Positions 15,212-25,700 are shown, counted from the first letter of the stretch. The stretch is DNA of 64,000 bases from Brevundimonas vesicularis NBRC 12165 (GCF_001592205.1 NZ_BCWM01000003.1:1-64000); one strand, 5' to 3'. Program-made: numbers and translations. The notes: generated by a model not told the origin, from the sequence alone.

Positions 15212-15859
15212 ATGCGCGACATACCGAATGAAATGGCCGCCCGCATCGAGAGCGGGGCGGCGACGCTGTGCCATGTCTGGCGGCTGCAGCGGGCCGACGG
15301 CGTGGTGATGGGGTTCACCGATCACGACCGGGACCTGGTGGTGGACGGGGTCGTCTGTCGGGCGGCGAGCGGCTGGACGGCGGGGGCGGGCGAGAGCGCG
15401 GTCGGGCTGGCGGCGGGGTCGGTTTCGGCGGCGGGCGTGCTGGACGATGCGGCGATTACGGAAGCGGATGTGGCGGCGGGTCTGTTCGACAAGGCGACGG
15501 TCGAACTGTGGCGCGTGGACTGGGCGCGGCCGGATCTGAAGGTGCGATTGTGGTCGGGGGCGCTGGCGAAGATACGGCGCCAGGGGGAGAGCTTCGTCGC
15601 CGAGCTTGAGGGACCCCTGGCGAAGCTGGAGCGGGTGGTCGGGCGGACCTATGGGCGGATGTGCGATGCGCGACTGGGAGACCAGAGGTGCCGGGTCGCG
15701 GCGCCGGCGGGGCGGGTCTGCGACAAGCGGTGGGAGATCTGCGTCGGGACGTTCGGGAATGGGGCGAACTTTCGCGGATTTCCGGATGTGCCGGGGGACG
15801 ACTTCCTGACAGCCTATCCGGCCGGAAGTGCGCGCAGCGACGGCGGGAGCCGCCGGTGA
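15212..15859 (+). CDS. GTA gp13, DUF2163 hub protein
   Basis: A 215-residue DUF2163/gpL-like tail hub. It starts AARIESGAATLCHVWRLQRADG with GFTDHDRDL (about 34-42), the conserved start of this family, and has SAAGVLDDAAITEADVAAGLFD. A C-terminal cysteine cluster, GRMCDARLGDQRC and RVCDKRWEIC, is the kind proposed to hold a metal or iron-sulfur group in such hubs. It starts 3 nt after gp12 and overlaps gp14 by GTGA. Confidence 0.9.
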   Translation: MRDIPNEMAARIESGAATLCHVWRLQRADGVVMGFTDHDRDLVVDGVVCRAASGWTAGAGESAVGLAAGSVSAAGVLDDAAITEADVAAGLFDKATVELWRVDWARPDLKVRLWSGALAKIRRQGESFVAELEGPLAKLERVVGRTYGRMCDARLGDQRCRVAAPAGRVCDKRWEICVGTFGNGANFRGFPDVPGDDFLTAYPAGSARSDGGSRR

Positions 15860-16452
15860 GCGGGAGCGCGGTGGTGATGTCCGCCCGGTCCTGGCTCGGC
15901 ACGCCGTATCGGCATCAGGCCAGCATGAAGGGTGTGGGCGCGGACTGTCTGGGACTGGTGCGCGGGGTGTGGCGCGAGGCGGTGGGCGAGGAGCCCGAAG
16001 TCTTGCCGGCCTATTCGGCCGACTGGGCCGAGGTCGGCGGGCGCGAGACGCTGCTGGAGGCGGCGGGGCGGTGGATGCCGCCGGTTGCGGTCGATCAGAT
16101 GCGGGCGGGCGACGTGTTGCTGTTTCGGATGTCGCCGGGGGCGGCGGTGAAGCATTGCGCCATCCTGAGCGACCTCGGCGGGCCGGAGCCGAGGATGATC
16201 CACGCCTATTGGGGACGGGCGGTGGTCGAAAGCTGGATGGGCGTGTGGTGGCGAAGACGGCTGGCGGCCGTGTTCCGGTTTCCTGTCCTCCACCGCGAAG
16301 CGGGGGAGGGGGACCGGGCGCAGCGTGGTGGAGGGGGCGAAAGTCCCACGAATCTTGGTGAAGCAAGATCAGAGGCCGGAGGTGCGTCCGCGCCCTCCAC
16401 CACTTCGTGGTCCCCCTCCCCCGTGAACGGGGGAGGATTTTTGGAGGCGTAG
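15856..16452 (+). CDS. GTA gp14, NlpC/P60 cell-wall peptidase with repeat-derived C-terminus
   Basis: A cell-wall hydrolase carried in the tail, 198 residues. The NlpC/P60 core has WLGTPYRHQ, GADCLGLVRG with the catalytic Cys (about 32), VKHCAIL with the catalytic His, and IHAYWGR. A normal protein would end near AAVFRFP (about residue 142). Here the remaining 55 or so residues (Gly/Ser/Arg-rich, ending GGGFLEA) are almost all translated from an inverted repeat pair. GTG 15856 overlaps the gp13 stop; ATG 15877 is an alternative. The gp15 ATG follows the stop directly. Confidence 0.85.
   Translation: MSGSAVVMSARSWLGTPYRHQASMKGVGADCLGLVRGVWREAVGEEPEVLPAYSADWAEVGGRETLLEAAGRWMPPVAVDQMRAGDVLLFRMSPGAAVKHCAILSDLGGPEPRMIHAYWGRAVVESWMGVWWRRRLAAVFRFPVLHREAGEGDRAQRGGGGESPTNLGEARSEAGGASAPSTTSWSPSPVNGGGFLEA
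16286..16437. repeat. Inverted pair of type A repeats inside the gp14 ORF
   Basis: The left copy (TCCTCCACCGCGAAGCGGGGGAGG, GGACCGGG, GTGGTGGAGGG) is an inverted relative of the right copy (CCCTCCACCACTTCGTGG, TCCCCCTCCCCC, GTGAACGGGGGAGGAT). About 60 nt separate them. The two arms can fold into one long hairpin. All of it is open in the gp14 frame, and the right end supplies purine-rich sequence upstream of gp15. Confidence 0.78.
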
Positions 16453-19400
16453 ATGGCGCAAGTCGTTTTGAGCGCGGTCGGGCAGTCGGTCGGCGGGCCG
16501 GTCGGGCGGGTGATCGGCTCGACCCTCGGGCGGGCGATCGACAATCGGGTGGTGGGCTCGCTGGGTCCGGCGCGGCAGGTGGGGCCCAGGCTGGAGACAC
16601 TGAAGGTTCAGGGCACGGCGGAAGGGGCGCCGATGGCCTGCGTCTTTGGACGGGCGCGGGTGACGGGTCAGGTGATCTGGGCGGCGCGGTTCCTGGAAAG
16701 CAAGTCCAAGGGCCGGGCGGGCAAGGGCGGTCCGAAGACGGTCGACTATGTCTATTCGCTGAGTTTCGCCGTGGCGCTTTGCGAGGGCGAGATCGACGGG
16801 GTCGGGCGGGTCTGGGCCGACGGGCGGCTGATGGACATGACCGGCGTGTTGATGCGGGTGCATCGCGGGGGCGAGGACCAGACGGCGGACCCGCTGATCG
16901 AGGCGGTCGAGGGGGATGCGCCGGCATACCGAGGCACGGCCTATGTGGTGTTCGAGGATTTGCCGCTGGGGCCGTTCGGGGATCGGGTTCCGCAGCTGAG
17001 CTTCGAGGTGTTTCGGCGGCCGCGCGGGCAGAAGGCGCGGCTGGAGGATATGCTGGAAGGCATGTGTCTGATCCCCGGCGCGGGGGAGTTCGCCTTGGCG
17101 ACCGAGGCGGTGGTGCGCCGCGAGGGGCTGACGCGGACGATGGCGGAGAATTTGCACAATGGGGAGGGCCGGGCCGACCTGGTCGTGTCGCTGGATCAAC
17201 TTCAGGCGCAGCTGCCGAACCTGAAGCGGGTCAGCCTGGTGGTGGGGTGGTTCGGCAGCGACCTGAGGGCCGGGCATTGCGTCGTGCGGCCGGGGGTGGA
17301 GCGGCGCGACAAGCCGACCGAACCGCTGGTCTGGTCCGTGGCGGGCGTGGCGCGCGATGAGGCCTATCAGGTCAGTCAGATAGATGGGGCGCCGGCCTAT
17401 GGCGGGACGCCTTCGGACGACAGCGTGCGTCAGGCGATCCGCGAGCTGAAGGCGCGGGGGTTGGAGGTGACCCTGTACCCGTTCGTCTTCATGGACTGCC
17501 CCGGCTATCCGTGGCGCGGACGGGTGGCGGGCGTGGATGGGGCCGGGGCGACGGCGGAGATCGCGGCGCTGTTCGGCGGGCCGGACGACTGGGGCTTGCG
17601 GCGGATGGCGCTGCACTATGCCCGGATCGCGGCGGATGAGGGGGCGGACGGCCTGTTGATCGGGTCGGAGATGCGCGGGGTGACCTGGACGCGGGATGCG
17701 GCCGGGGGCTTTCCGGCGGTCGATCAGTTTCGGGCGCTGGCGGCGGAGTGTCGGGCGGTGGTAGGGCCGGGCGTGGCCCTGTCGTATGCGGCGGACTGGA
17801 GCGAATATTTTGGGCGCCAGTCGGGCGGGGAGGTGGTGTTTCATCTCGATCCGCTGTGGGCCGATGCGAACATCGATCATGTGTCGATCGACTGGTACCC
17901 GCCGCTGACGGACTGGCGAGCGGGCGACGGCGGGGTCGATGCGGCGACGTTCGGCGGGTCGGCGGACCCGGCCTATCTGGCGGCGGGCGTCGCGGGCGGG
18001 GACGGGTTCGACTGGTATTACGCCAGCGAGGCGGATCGGGCGGGGCAAGTGAGGACGCCCATCGTCGACGGGTCGCATGGCGAGGACTGGGTGTTTCGGC
18101 CCAAGGACCTGAAAGGCTGGTGGTCGAACCCGCACCATGACCGGCCGGGCGGGGTGCGGAGTGCTGTGCCGACGGCCTGGGTTCCGGGAATGAAGCCGGT
18201 GCGGCTGTCGGAGTTCGGCTGTGCGGCGGTGGACCGGGGCGGCAATGCGCCGAACCTGTTTCAGGACGCGAAGAGTACTGAGAGCAGCCTGCCGCCGGGA
18301 TCGACAGGCGCGCGCGACGACGCGGTGCAGCGGGCGGCGCTGGAAGCAGTGCTGGGGCATTATGCGACGGCTGAGAACAATCCGGTGTCCGCGGTTTATG
18401 GCGGGCGAATGCTGGAGGCGGCGGACGCCTGGTGCTGGGACGCGCGGCCCTATCCGGCGTTTCCGGCGCGGGGCGATGTCTGGGCCGACGCCGGCGCGTG
18501 GCGCGCCGGGCACTGGCTGAACGGACGGCTGGCGGGCGACGGGCGAGATCTGATCGAGGCGGTGCTGGCGCGAGGTGGGTTGTCGCCGCACGAGATGGCG
18601 ATCGAGGGCGTCGAGGGCGCGGCGGCCGGCTATGTCATCGACCGGCCGATGCGGACGCGCGATGCGCTGGAGCCGCTGCTGGCGGCGTTCGACGCCGTGG
18701 CGGCCGAGCGGGACGGGAAGGTCGCCGTGTTGGGGCGGGTGGAGACGGTGGTCGAGATCGCGGGCGAGGCGCTGGCTCTGCCCGATGGCGGGGCGGCGGA
18801 AACGGCGACGCGGACGCTGGAGCCCAGGGCGGGCGAGGCGCGTGTGCGCTTTATCGACGAGACGGCGGACTATCAGACCGGGGCGGTGGTCGTGCGGTCG
18901 GACGATGCGTCTGCGACGGCAGGCGGGGTCGATCTGGAGTTGCCGCTGGTGTGCGGCGGCGGACTGGCGAAGGCGGCGGCGCAGCGGGCGCTGGACGGCG
19001 AGAGCGTGGAGGCGAGAACGCTGGCGCTGGGGCCGCTGGAAGCCTTGCGGCTGGAGCCGGGGGACGGGGTGCGGCTGGAAGGTCGACCGGACGACTGGCG
19101 TGTGATGCGGGTCACGTCGGACGAGACGCCGTCGGCGGTGCTGGAGCCGGTGACGGCCCGGCGGGCAGTCGAGGATGACGGCGTCTGGCGCGGGGGCGAC
19201 ACTCCGGTCGTGGTCGCGGCGCCGTTCCTGAAAGTGTTGGACCTGCCGCCCTTGATCGGGAGCGAGGCGGACGCGCGGCCCTTGATCGCCGTGGCGGCCG
19301 AACCGTGGCGGACGATGCGGCTGCATGCGGGGCCGACGGCTGAGACTCTGACGGCGAGGGGCGATGTGGAGACGCCGGCGACGGTCGGGGTGCTGGTCGA

Positions 19401-20151
19401 GGCGCTGGGGCCGGGCGTGCGGCACCGTTGGGACGAGGCCAACGCCGTGGTAGTGCGGGTCGAGGGCGAGGCGCCGGAAAGCGCGGTCGAGGCGGCGGTG
19501 CTGGGCGGCGGCAATGCGCTGGCGGTTGAGACGGCTATGGGGTGGGAGATCGTGCAGTATCGGTCGGCGCTTCTGGTCGGGCCGGGGACGTGGCGGCTGA
19601 CGGGTTTGTTGCGCGGGCAGCAGGGGACTGAGGTCGAGATGCGGGCGGGCGCGATGACGGGGTCCGTCGTGGTGTTTCTGGACGACCGGCTGGCGCGCGC
19701 GGAGATGGGGCGGGGCGAGCGAGGACTGCCGTTGCTTTGTCGCGCGGGACCGGCTGGCGCAGCGCCGGGCGGTGCGGGGTTCAGCGAGACTCTGTTCGTG
19801 GCGAGGGGCGTACATGATCGGCCGTGGTCGCCGTCTGGTCTGATGGTCGAGACGTCGGCCGAGGGTCTGGCGATCCGATGGATGCCGCGCGTGCGGCTGT
19901 TCGGCGACAGTTGGGACGGGGAACCGACAACGGTTGATCCTATGCGGTTCCGGCTGCGCGTCGTTGATCATGACGTCGTGGTTCGAACGATGGAGGTCGA
20001 GGGGCTGTCGGCATCCTATTCTGCGGCCGACTTGGCGGCGGACTTCCCGCAAGGCATGATATCGACGGCGCGGATCGCCGTGGCGCAGTGGGGGGAGGGG
20101 TTTGGCTGGGGCCCAGAAGCTGAAGTCGAGGCGGAAATCCGGCCGGTCTGA
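16453..20151 (+). CDS. GTA gp15, baseplate/host-specificity megatron protein
   Basis: A 1232-residue protein, by far the largest of the cluster, corresponding to gp15 of RcGTA, which forms the baseplate and contacts the recipient. The N-terminal part (MAQVVLSAVGQSVGGPVG) is typical. A TIM-barrel-like domain (roughly 270-640) shows LLIGSEMRGVTW, YAADWSEYFG and LSEFGCAAVDRGGN. A phage tail beta-rich segment follows, with ARVRFIDETADYQ and a terminal AQWGEGFGWGPEAE. It starts directly after the gp14 TAG with GGAG eight bases upstream. Length and domains are normal, so the cluster ends with an intact receptor-binding module. Confidence 0.92.
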   Translation: MAQVVLSAVGQSVGGPVGRVIGSTLGRAIDNRVVGSLGPARQVGPRLETLKVQGTAEGAPMACVFGRARVTGQVIWAARFLESKSKGRAGKGGPKTVDYVYSLSFAVALCEGEIDGVGRVWADGRLMDMTGVLMRVHRGGEDQTADPLIEAVEGDAPAYRGTAYVVFEDLPLGPFGDRVPQLSFEVFRRPRGQKARLEDMLEGMCLIPGAGEFALATEAVVRREGLTRTMAENLHNGEGRADLVVSLDQLQAQLPNLKRVSLVVGWFGSDLRAGHCVVRPGVERRDKPTEPLVWSVAGVARDEAYQVSQIDGAPAYGGTPSDDSVRQAIRELKARGLEVTLYPFVFMDCPGYPWRGRVAGVDGAGATAEIAALFGGPDDWGLRRMALHYARIAADEGADGLLIGSEMRGVTWTRDAAGGFPAVDQFRALAAECRAVVGPGVALSYAADWSEYFGRQSGGEVVFHLDPLWADANIDHVSIDWYPPLTDWRAGDGGVDAATFGGSADPAYLAAGVAGGDGFDWYYASEADRAGQVRTPIVDGSHGEDWVFRPKDLKGWWSNPHHDRPGGVRSAVPTAWVPGMKPVRLSEFGCAAVDRGGNAPNLFQDAKSTESSLPPGSTGARDDAVQRAALEAVLGHYATAENNPVSAVYGGRMLEAADAWCWDARPYPAFPARGDVWADAGAWRAGHWLNGRLAGDGRDLIEAVLARGGLSPHEMAIEGVEGAAAGYVIDRPMRTRDALEPLLAAFDAVAAERDGKVAVLGRVETVVEIAGEALALPDGGAAETATRTLEPRAGEARVRFIDETADYQTGAVVVRSDDASATAGGVDLELPLVCGGGLAKAAAQRALDGESVEARTLALGPLEALRLEPGDGVRLEGRPDDWRVMRVTSDETPSAVLEPVTARRAVEDDGVWRGGDTPVVVAAPFLKVLDLPPLIGSEADARPLIAVAAEPWRTMRLHAGPTAETLTARGDVETPATVGVLVEALGPGVRHRWDEANAVVVRVEGEAPESAVEAAVLGGGNALAVETAMGWEIVQYRSALLVGPGTWRLTGLLRGQQGTEVEMRAGAMTGSVVVFLDDRLARAEMGRGERGLPLLCRAGPAGAAPGGAGFSETLFVARGVHDRPWSPSGLMVETSAEGLAIRWMPRVRLFGDSWDGEPTTVDPMRFRLRVVDHDVVVRTMEVEGLSASYSAADLAADFPQGMISTARIAVAQWGEGFGWGPEAEVEAEIRPV

Positions 20152-20241
20152 CGAAATAGGGCGGGTCCAGCCCTTTGCGCGGGGCGGGGCATGGCTTAAC
20201 TGACGGCCTCTCGACCTTTTTCAGCTGGAGCGACAACGGAC

Positions 20242-21168
20242 GTGGCAGGCGACCCCTACAAGGAACTGGGCGTTTCGAAGGGCGCGAGCGCGGACGAGGT
20301 CAAGAAGGCGTATCGCAAGCTCGCCAAGGAGCTTCATCCCGACAAGAACCCCGGCGACAAGATCACCGAGGACAAGTTCAAGCGGGTGACGGCGGCCTTC
20401 GACATCCTGGGCGACAAGGAAAAGCGCGCCAAATACGACGCGGGCCAGATCGACGGCGACGGCAACGAACAGTACCGCGGCTTCGGCGGGGGCGGTCGCG
20501 CCGGCGGCAGCCCGTTCAGCCAGGGCGGCAATCCGTTCGGACAAGGCGGCGGGCCGGGCGGCCGCGCCAACTTCGAAGGCGTTGATCTGGACGACCTGTT
20601 CGGCATGTTCGGCGGGGCCGGGCGTCAGCGCGGCGCGCGGGACTTCACCTCACGCGGCCAGGACGTGAAGGCGACGCTGGACATCAGTCTGGAAGACGCC
20701 ATCGCCGGGGCGACGCGGCGGATCCAGTTTTCGGATGGACGCACCCTGGACGTGACCATTCCCAAGGGCGCGTCGGAAGGCCAGACGATCCGCCTGCGCG
20801 GTCAGGGATCGCCGGGACGCGGGGCCGAGAACGGCGACGCCCTGATCGAACTGAGGATCGAACCGCACCCCATCTACAAGCGCGACGGGGCGGACCTGAC
20901 CATGGACCTGCCGGTGTCGGTGCCCGATGCGGTGCTGGGCGCCAAGGTGCGGGTGCCGACGCCCGAGGGCGTGGTGCAGATGACGCTGCCGGCGGGATCG
21001 AACTCGGGCAAGGTGCTGAGGCTGAAGGGGCGCGGCGCGTTTGCGCAAGGGCGGCGCGGCGATCTGCTGGCGCGGGTGATGGTGACGCTGCCGGATGCGC
21101 CGGACGCCGAACTGACCCAGTTCGCCGAGGATTGGCGTGCCAGGCGGCCCTATACGCCGGGACGGTGA
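20242..21168 (+). CDS. DnaJ C-terminal domain chaperone, CbpA type
   Basis: A 308-residue Hsp40 co-chaperone. The J domain (about 2-67) has YKELGV..GAS.DEVKKAYRKLAKELHPDKN with the HPD motif intact. A long Gly/Phe-rich region with GGNPFGQGGGPGG repeats follows (about 75-130). The C-terminal peptide-binding domains begin around VKATLDISLEDAIAGATRRI and include VTIPKGASEGQTIRLRGQG. The four-CXXCXGXG zinc-finger region of true DnaJ is absent, so the CbpA/DjlA-like class fits better. It starts with GTG 20242, and GGAG stands upstream. It follows gp15 without being part of the GTA unit. Confidence 0.88.
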   Translation: MAGDPYKELGVSKGASADEVKKAYRKLAKELHPDKNPGDKITEDKFKRVTAAFDILGDKEKRAKYDAGQIDGDGNEQYRGFGGGGRAGGSPFSQGGNPFGQGGGPGGRANFEGVDLDDLFGMFGGAGRQRGARDFTSRGQDVKATLDISLEDAIAGATRRIQFSDGRTLDVTIPKGASEGQTIRLRGQGSPGRGAENGDALIELRIEPHPIYKRDGADLTMDLPVSVPDAVLGAKVRVPTPEGVVQMTLPAGSNSGKVLRLKGRGAFAQGRRGDLLARVMVTLPDAPDAELTQFAEDWRARRPYTPGR

Positions 21169-21214
21169 GCGCACTCAAGCCGCGTGAAGCGCGGTTGCGC
21201 CAAAGGAAAAGAGC

Positions 21215-22375
21215 ATGAGCACGAAGCCTGATGTGAAGCCGGCGCGGCCTTGGTTTTCGGCAGGGCCGACGGCGAAGCGGCCGGGCTATGCGGTCGGCGG
21301 ATTGCCGTCCGATCTGCTCGGGCGCGGCATTCGCGCACCGGAGGTGGTGGAGCGGTTCGCGCACGGCCTTCGGCTGACGCGCGAGGTGCTGGAAGTGCCT
21401 GACAGCCACGTGATGCTTTATACGCCGGGGTCTGACACAGGTGCGGTCGAGGCGGCGCTGTGGGGCATGCTGGGCGCGCGGCCGGTGCAGGTCGTGGCGT
21501 TCGAGAACTTCGGCCTGACCTGGCTGGCGGACGTGAAGGATCATCTGGGGCTGGAGCCCGAGGCCCTGACGGCGCCGTGGGGCGAACTGACTGATCTGAG
21601 CCAGGCGGATTGGTCCAAGGATGTGGTCTTCCCGTGGAACGGCACGACCTCGGGGGTGCGCGTGCCGGACGCCGACTGGATCGCCGACGATCGCGAGGGG
21701 CTGGCGATCTGCGACGCGACCTCCGCCGCCTTCGCCATGCCGCTGCCGTGGGACAAGCTGGATGTTGTGACCTTCAGCTTCCAGAAAGCGCTGGGCGGCG
21801 AGGCGGGCATCGGGGTGATGGTGCTGTCGCCGCGCGCGGTCGAGCGGCTGGATACCTACCGGCCGGATCGGGCGATTCCCAAGCTGTTGCGGCTGACGGA
21901 CGGCAAGGGACGGTTTGATAGGGCGTTGGCGGACGGGGTGGCGATCAATACGTTTTCGATCCTGACAATCGAAGACTGGATCGACGCCCTGGGCTGGGCC
22001 AAGGACATCGGCGGGTTGAGCGAATTGATCCGACGGACCGACGCCAACTACGCCGCGTTGGCGGAGTGGGTCGAACGGACCGACTGGATCGCCTTCCTGC
22101 CGGATCGGCCGGAGATACGGTCGACGACCTCGGTCTGCCTGAAGTTCACCGATGCGCGGATCGCCGCGCTGGATGACAAGGCGCAGAAGGCCTTCGTCAC
22201 TCGGTTCAAGGCCCTGCTGGAAGGCGAGGCGGCCGTGTTCGACATGGAGCCGCATCGCAACGCGCCGCCTGGCCTTCGGCTATGGTGCGGCTGCACGGTC
22301 GAGACGGCCGATGTGGTTGCAGCGACGCCCTGGCTGGAATGGGCCTTCGAGACGGCGGTCAGCGAAGTCGGATAA
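21215..22375 (+). CDS. serC: Phosphoserine aminotransferase
   Basis: Converts 3-phosphohydroxypyruvate and glutamate to phosphoserine and 2-oxoglutarate in serine synthesis, using PLP. It has 386 residues and belongs to the SerC subfamily found in alphaproteobacteria and methanogens. Visible landmarks are RPWFSAGPTAKRPGY, a GSDTGAVEAALW segment binding the PLP phosphate, WNGTTSGVRVP, ICDATSAAFAMP and the PLP lysine in FSFQKALGGE. The ribosome site is AAAGGA, with ATG 21215. The serA gene, often next to serC in Caulobacterales, is not between it and purA here, so the second step of the pathway is encoded elsewhere. Confidence 0.9.
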   Translation: MSTKPDVKPARPWFSAGPTAKRPGYAVGGLPSDLLGRGIRAPEVVERFAHGLRLTREVLEVPDSHVMLYTPGSDTGAVEAALWGMLGARPVQVVAFENFGLTWLADVKDHLGLEPEALTAPWGELTDLSQADWSKDVVFPWNGTTSGVRVPDADWIADDREGLAICDATSAAFAMPLPWDKLDVVTFSFQKALGGEAGIGVMVLSPRAVERLDTYRPDRAIPKLLRLTDGKGRFDRALADGVAINTFSILTIEDWIDALGWAKDIGGLSELIRRTDANYAALAEWVERTDWIAFLPDRPEIRSTTSVCLKFTDARIAALDDKAQKAFVTRFKALLEGEAAVFDMEPHRNAPPGLRLWCGCTVETADVVAATPWLEWAFETAVSEVG

Positions 22376-22450
22376 ATCCGCCTGACGGGACGACATCGGA
22401 CGATTCCCTCGCTATAGGCTGCGCCCGCATTCCAGTGCGGAGAGACGGTT

Positions 22451-23746
<1,296 letters not shown>

Positions 23747-23828
23747 GGCCTTGGAAGGGGCGGCGTGAGGCGGCGGACTACGCAGAAAGACCTATTCAAC
23801 AGGTCTTAACCCGTCGGCGGTAAGGATA

Positions 23829-24665
23829 ATGGCTCCAAACTCGGAGTCTGATGTGTTCGCCGCAAACGCCAGAACCATAAGCCGCATGGAGCCCGCGCTT
23901 CGTCGGGTGGTCATCGTGGACGCCAATCTGTCGTCGGCGCGACTGCTGACCGACATCATGAAGGGCATGGGCGCGCGCGAGGTCTATTCCGAGGGCGACG
24001 AGGAACGGGCGCTGGAGCTGCTGCGCGACGTCGAGCCGGGCGTGATCTTTACCGAGCGTGCCGGTGACAAGCTGAACGGCGAGACTCTGGCGCGGCGCAT
24101 TCGGCGCTCCAGCATGTCGTGCCGTAGGTCGCCGATCATCATGGTGACGGGCGAGGCGACCGCCGCCGCGATCAAGGGCGCGCGCGACGCCGGCATCCAC
24201 GAGTTCCTGAGAAAGCCGTTCACGACCGGCGACCTGTTCAAGCGGGTCGAGAACGTGACGCTGAGGCCCCGGCCCTGGATCGAGGCGGTGGGCTATGTCG
24301 GGCCGGACCGTCGCCGGTTCAACTCAGGTGAATATTCGGGCGCTCGCAAGCGCCGCAGCGATGGCGCGGCCGGAGGCGGCGCTGCTGAAATCCGCGATCA
24401 GGCGTCGCGGATTCTGGTTTCGGCCATGTCGCAGTTCGAGCAGGATCCGTCGCAGGCGACCCGCGCCATTCGCCAACAGGCCGAGACGCTGAACGGTCTG
24501 GCCATCAAGACGGCGGACGCGCGACTGGCGATGGCTGTGGCGACATTGCAGGCCTATGTGGCCAGCGGTCAGGTGACGAAGGCGGGACTGGCCCAGCCAA
24601 TCGGCACGGTGGTGACGGCTGCGAGAGCGGCCAATGAAGCGGCGCCGGTGGCGCGCGCGTCGTGA
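23829..24665 (+). CDS. Receiver-domain protein with Asp-to-Glu at the phospho-acceptor position
   Basis: A 278-residue protein: receiver domain (about 25-145) followed by a long helical C-terminal part without a recognisable DNA-binding motif. Receiver landmarks are RRVVIVDAN at strand 1 with only one acid, IIMVTGEA with the conserved Thr, and LRKPF with the conserved Lys. At strand 3, where Asp normally accepts phosphate, the sequence reads VIFTER, so a Glu stands there. This suggests a constitutively active or phosphorylation-independent domain. The C-terminal region (AAEIRDQASRILVSAMSQFEQDPSQA) is helical and may bind a partner. AAGGATA precedes ATG 23829. It is convergent with rpoH. Confidence 0.7.
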   Translation: MAPNSESDVFAANARTISRMEPALRRVVIVDANLSSARLLTDIMKGMGAREVYSEGDEERALELLRDVEPGVIFTERAGDKLNGETLARRIRRSSMSCRRSPIIMVTGEATAAAIKGARDAGIHEFLRKPFTTGDLFKRVENVTLRPRPWIEAVGYVGPDRRRFNSGEYSGARKRRSDGAAGGGAAEIRDQASRILVSAMSQFEQDPSQATRAIRQQAETLNGLAIKTADARLAMAVATLQAYVASGQVTKAGLAQPIGTVVTAARAANEAAPVARAS

Positions 24666-24670
24666 TGGAT

Positions 24671-24702
24671 GGTCCGCCGCGCCGTTGAAGGCGCAGCGGA
24701 CC
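24671..24702. terminator. Hairpin between convergent genes
   Basis: GGTCCGC pairs with GCGGACC, and GCGCC pairs with GGCGC inside, with one C-A mismatch and a GTTGAA loop. It lies just between the stop of the receiver gene and that of rpoH, so it could end transcription from both sides. No T-run follows on either strand, so it is a weak intrinsic terminator or just an RNA 3' structure. Confidence 0.4.
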
Positions 24703-24709
24703 GAGTTGC

Positions 24710-25597
24710 TCAGGCGTCGACCAGGTTCCGCTCTTCGGCGGCGGCGCGCATGGCCTTTTGCAGCTTCTCGAAGGCGCGGACCTCGATCTGGCGCACGCGC
24801 TCGCGCGAGACGCCGTACTGCCCGGCGAGCTCTTCCAGCGTGACCGGGTCGTCCTTGAGGCGCCGCTCCGTGAGGATGTGCTTCTCACGGTCGGTCAGCT
24901 CTTCCATAGCCTCTTGCAGGAGGCTCATACGGATGCCCTTTTCCTCGTCGTCGGCGAGCTGGGTTTCCTGAGACACGGCCGTGTCATCGGCCAGCCAGTC
25001 CTGCCACTCGCTTTCACCATCAGCGCGCAAAGGCGCGTTCAGCGAGGCGTCGCCGCCGAGACGGCGGTTCATGTTGGTGACCTCTTCCTCCGTCACGCCC
25101 AGTTTGGTGGCGATGGCGGCGAGGTGTTCAGGATGCAGATCGCCTTCCTCGAAGGCCGAGATCTGGCTCTTGGCCTTGCGCAGGTTGAAGAACAACTTCT
25201 TCTGCGCCGCAGTGGTGCCCATCTTCACAAGCGACCAACTGCGCAGGATGTACTCCTGGATCGAGGCGCGGATCCACCACATGGCGTAGGTCGCCAGGCG
25301 GAAGCCCTTGTCGGCGTCGAATTTCTTGACGGCCTGCATCAGGCCGACGTTGCCCTCGGAAATCACTTCGCCGATCGGCAGGCCGTAGCCGCGATACCCC
25401 ATGGCGATCTTGGCCACGAGACGAAGGTGCGAGGTGACGAGACGGTGGGCGGCTTCGGGGTCCTGGTGCTCAGACCAACGCTTGGCGAGCATGAACTCCT
25501 CGTCCTTGGTCAGCATCGGAAATTTGCGGATTTCCGTCAGATAACGCGACAGGCCTTGTTCAGGCGACATCACCGCGAGCGTACTATTGGCAGCCAT
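24710..25597 (-). CDS. rpoH: Heat-shock sigma factor RpoH (sigma-32)
   Basis: The sigma factor for heat-shock promoters, 295 residues from ATG 25597, the same length as in Caulobacter crescentus. Region 2 is intact: GYGLPIGEVISEGNVGLMQAVKKFDADKGFRLATYAMWWIRASIQEYILRSWSL-type sequence (about 80-135), then the RpoH box near QKKLFFNLRKAKSQ, which marks sigma-32 rather than sigma-70. Region 4 ends with EELAGQYGVSRERVRQIEVRAFEKLQKAM. ATG 25597 was chosen over the upstream 25678 because GGAGGG lies seven bases before it and homology begins there. It has its own promoter and a long leader. Confidence 0.95.
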   Translation of the reverse strand: MAANSTLAVMSPEQGLSRYLTEIRKFPMLTKDEEFMLAKRWSEHQDPEAAHRLVTSHLRLVAKIAMGYRGYGLPIGEVISEGNVGLMQAVKKFDADKGFRLATYAMWWIRASIQEYILRSWSLVKMGTTAAQKKLFFNLRKAKSQISAFEEGDLHPEHLAAIATKLGVTEEEVTNMNRRLGGDASLNAPLRADGESEWQDWLADDTAVSQETQLADDEEKGIRMSLLQEAMEELTDREKHILTERRLKDDPVTLEELAGQYGVSRERVRQIEVRAFEKLQKAMRAAAEERNLVDA

Positions 25598-25700
25598 ATA
25601 CAGGTCCCTCCGACCGTCTTGAACGAGCGGGCTCTTCGTCATCGGCCACGGTGTGTGCGCCGACGTCTCACCCCTCAACCGGTAAAGTAGCGATGGGTTG

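Noticed and set aside
16369..20052. Open frame of 1227 codons on the minus strand opposite gp15
   Set aside because: It is antisense to a clear GTA gp15 gene, is rich in Arg, Pro and His as expected of the complement of GC-rich codons, and has no motif.
1101..20151. A complete temperate prophage
   Set aside because: No integrase, excisionase, repressor, lysis gene set or attachment sites are visible. The gp1-gp15 gene order, short tape measure and ATGA-coupled genes fit a GTA instead.
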